Shown piece after piece: positions 5,653 to 6,343 of a stretch of DNA of 6,343 bases (within the stretch, counting starts at the first letter, position 1; the number at the start of each line of letters is the position of its first letter). Both the position numbers and the translations under genes were made by a program. The notes under the pieces are model-generated. The model searched no databases and was not told the DNA's origin. It worked only from the letters and a program-made list of their open reading frames with translations. The stretch is from Methanomicrobiaceae archaeon UBA436 (GTDB taxonomy: Archaea; Halobacteriota; Methanomicrobia; Methanomicrobiales; Methanoculleaceae), in NCBI GenBank assembly GCA_002497965.1, contig DAFR01000072.1, positions 1,738 to 8,080 of the forward strand, written 5' to 3'.

Positions 5653-6343
5653 CAGGTCTTCCACTCCTTCTCAAGGTATTCAGGGAGATCGGCTGCATCG
5701 CGGGGTCCGACCATCACCCTCCAGCCGGTTGCGTCCTCGATCTTCCCGGAGAGCGGAGCGGCGTAACCGGGGATTATGAGGACACGGTGGTCAACCAGGT
5801 CGGCGACGCCGAACTTCTTGAGAGCATCGGCCACCATCGTCTCCGTCAGTTTCCCGCCGGCGACCGATGTTAGAACCGAGAGCCCTTCCGTATCCACGAT
5901 CAGGAGGTGGCAGGGCATCCGGGAAGCCTCGAGGTAGCCAAGGATCGTGAAGTAGGTGAGCGAGAAGTTCACCGTGAGGAGGACGGGCGCCTCCCGTCCG
6001 GGATCGTTGACCGGGTAGACCCCGGGTGCCACCTGGATGGGGTGCTGCGGGTCGGTGTAGATGTTCTGACGCAGGGTGAGCGCCGCCTCCCTCGATGCGC
6101 GGGATAGCCGCGGGGTGACGATGACCCCCGCATACTTGAGGATGCCCGCAGCGACTGCTGCATCGGTATCCTTGAATGTTCCTGCGTCCAGGTAGATGGG
6201 GTAGCCGAGCGCGGGTTCCGTCCGCTCGATGGCGCTCCTCCGGATCCCGGTCGCGGTGGCGATATAACCATGGAGCGACCCCGGTGCGGGGTCGAGCAGC
6301 AGGTCGGCGACCCCCGCGCCGGCGCAGTTTCCGGCAAGCGCGG
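5652..6343 (-). CDS. cdhE: CODH/ACS corrinoid iron-sulfur protein large (gamma) subunit, C-terminal part
   Basis: The last 229 codons are visible; the frame stays open to the window edge, so the start and the N-terminal [4Fe-4S] domain lie outside. CdhE with CdhD forms the corrinoid protein that carries the methyl group between tetrahydromethanopterin and the acetyl-CoA synthase A-cluster. Seen are AGNCAGAGVADLLLDP near the visible N-end, PIYLDAGTFKD, and then the C-terminal corrinoid-binding segment with LIVDTEGLSVLT (147-158 of the visible part), VLIIPGYAAPLSG (187-199) and VMVGPRDAADLP (210-221). These fit the gamma subunit (AcsC) rather than CdhD. An internal GTG gives an apparent start at 6032, but conserved sequence continues upstream of it, so it is not a start. 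The usual full length is roughly 440-470 residues, so about half is present. It stops with TGA at 5654-5652, overlapping the activator ATG. Confidence 0.93.
   Translation of the reverse strand, partial: ALAGNCAGAGVADLLLDPAPGSLHGYIATATGIRRSAIERTEPALGYPIYLDAGTFKDTDAAVAAGILKYAGVIVTPRLSRASREAALTLRQNIYTDPQHPIQVAPGVYPVNDPGREAPVLLTVNFSLTYFTILGYLEASRMPCHLLIVDTEGLSVLTSVAGGKLTETMVADALKKFGVADLVDHRVLIIPGYAAPLSGKIEDATGWRVMVGPRDAADLPEYLEKEWKT
5664..5669 (-). promoter_or_regulatory. Ribosome binding site that sets the activator start
   Basis: AAGGAG on the - strand lies inside the end of cdhE. It is 11 bases from the ATG at 5652-5650, a workable spacing, but its last G is the first base of the alternative GTG codon (5664-5662). 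The ATG, which overlaps the cdhE stop, is therefore the more likely start. Confidence 0.65.

Noticed and set aside
5652..6032. A separate 126-residue gene starting at the GTG at 6032
   Set aside because: The same frame continues open to the window edge with conserved CdhE sequence, so this GTG is an internal valine codon.
1..6343. CRISPR array, insertion sequence, tRNA or rRNA
   Set aside because: No regularly spaced direct repeats, transposase motifs, or tRNA/rRNA-like sequence were seen on either strand by eye.

Overview
The window reads as chromosomal DNA of a hydrogenotrophic methanogenic archaeon, most likely Methanoculleus or a close relative in the Methanomicrobiales. The reasons are a near full-length match in length, motif order and active-site numbering to the F420-dependent secondary alcohol dehydrogenase (Adf) known from Methanoculleus, a CODH/acetyl-CoA synthase gene, GC-rich coding sequence, and archaeal-style GGAGG ribosome binding sites. 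The genus is inferred from remembered family knowledge; no database search was run.

The layout is two convergent gene groups. On the + strand, an intergenic leader (1-198) with several inverted repeats precedes adf (199-1194). It is followed after 36 bases by a small single-domain cupin gene (1231-1623). A gene-free stretch (1624-1955) then holds a T-run that may end the adf-cupin transcript, plus several dyads of unknown role. On the - strand, read from the right edge leftward, lie the C-terminal half of cdhE (large subunit of the corrinoid iron-sulfur protein, cut by the window edge), a 640-residue activator with an N-terminal [2Fe-2S] domain and an ASKHA ATPase body (RACo-like), a 341-residue stand-alone MetE-type methyltransferase, and a CooC-type nickel-insertion ATPase. 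Each junction in this group is an overlap (TGATG, ATGA, ATGA), so the four genes almost certainly form one translationally coupled operon.

Functionally, the + strand pair points to oxidation of secondary alcohols such as 2-propanol to supply F420H2. The - strand operon is a maturation, repair and methyl-use module for CODH/ACS. CooC would load nickel. The RACo-like ATPase would reduce inactive Co(II) corrinoid back to Co(I). The MetE-like protein sits where a methyl donor or acceptor partner of the corrinoid protein would be expected, and may draw methyl groups from CdhDE to make methionine. That last link is the most interesting hypothesis here. Other points worth checking are an altered zinc-ligand set in the MetE-like protein, an unusual phosphate-loop residue in the activator, a perfect 10-bp dyad upstream of adf, and two mutually exclusive hairpins between adf and the cupin gene, one of which would bury the cupin ribosome binding site.
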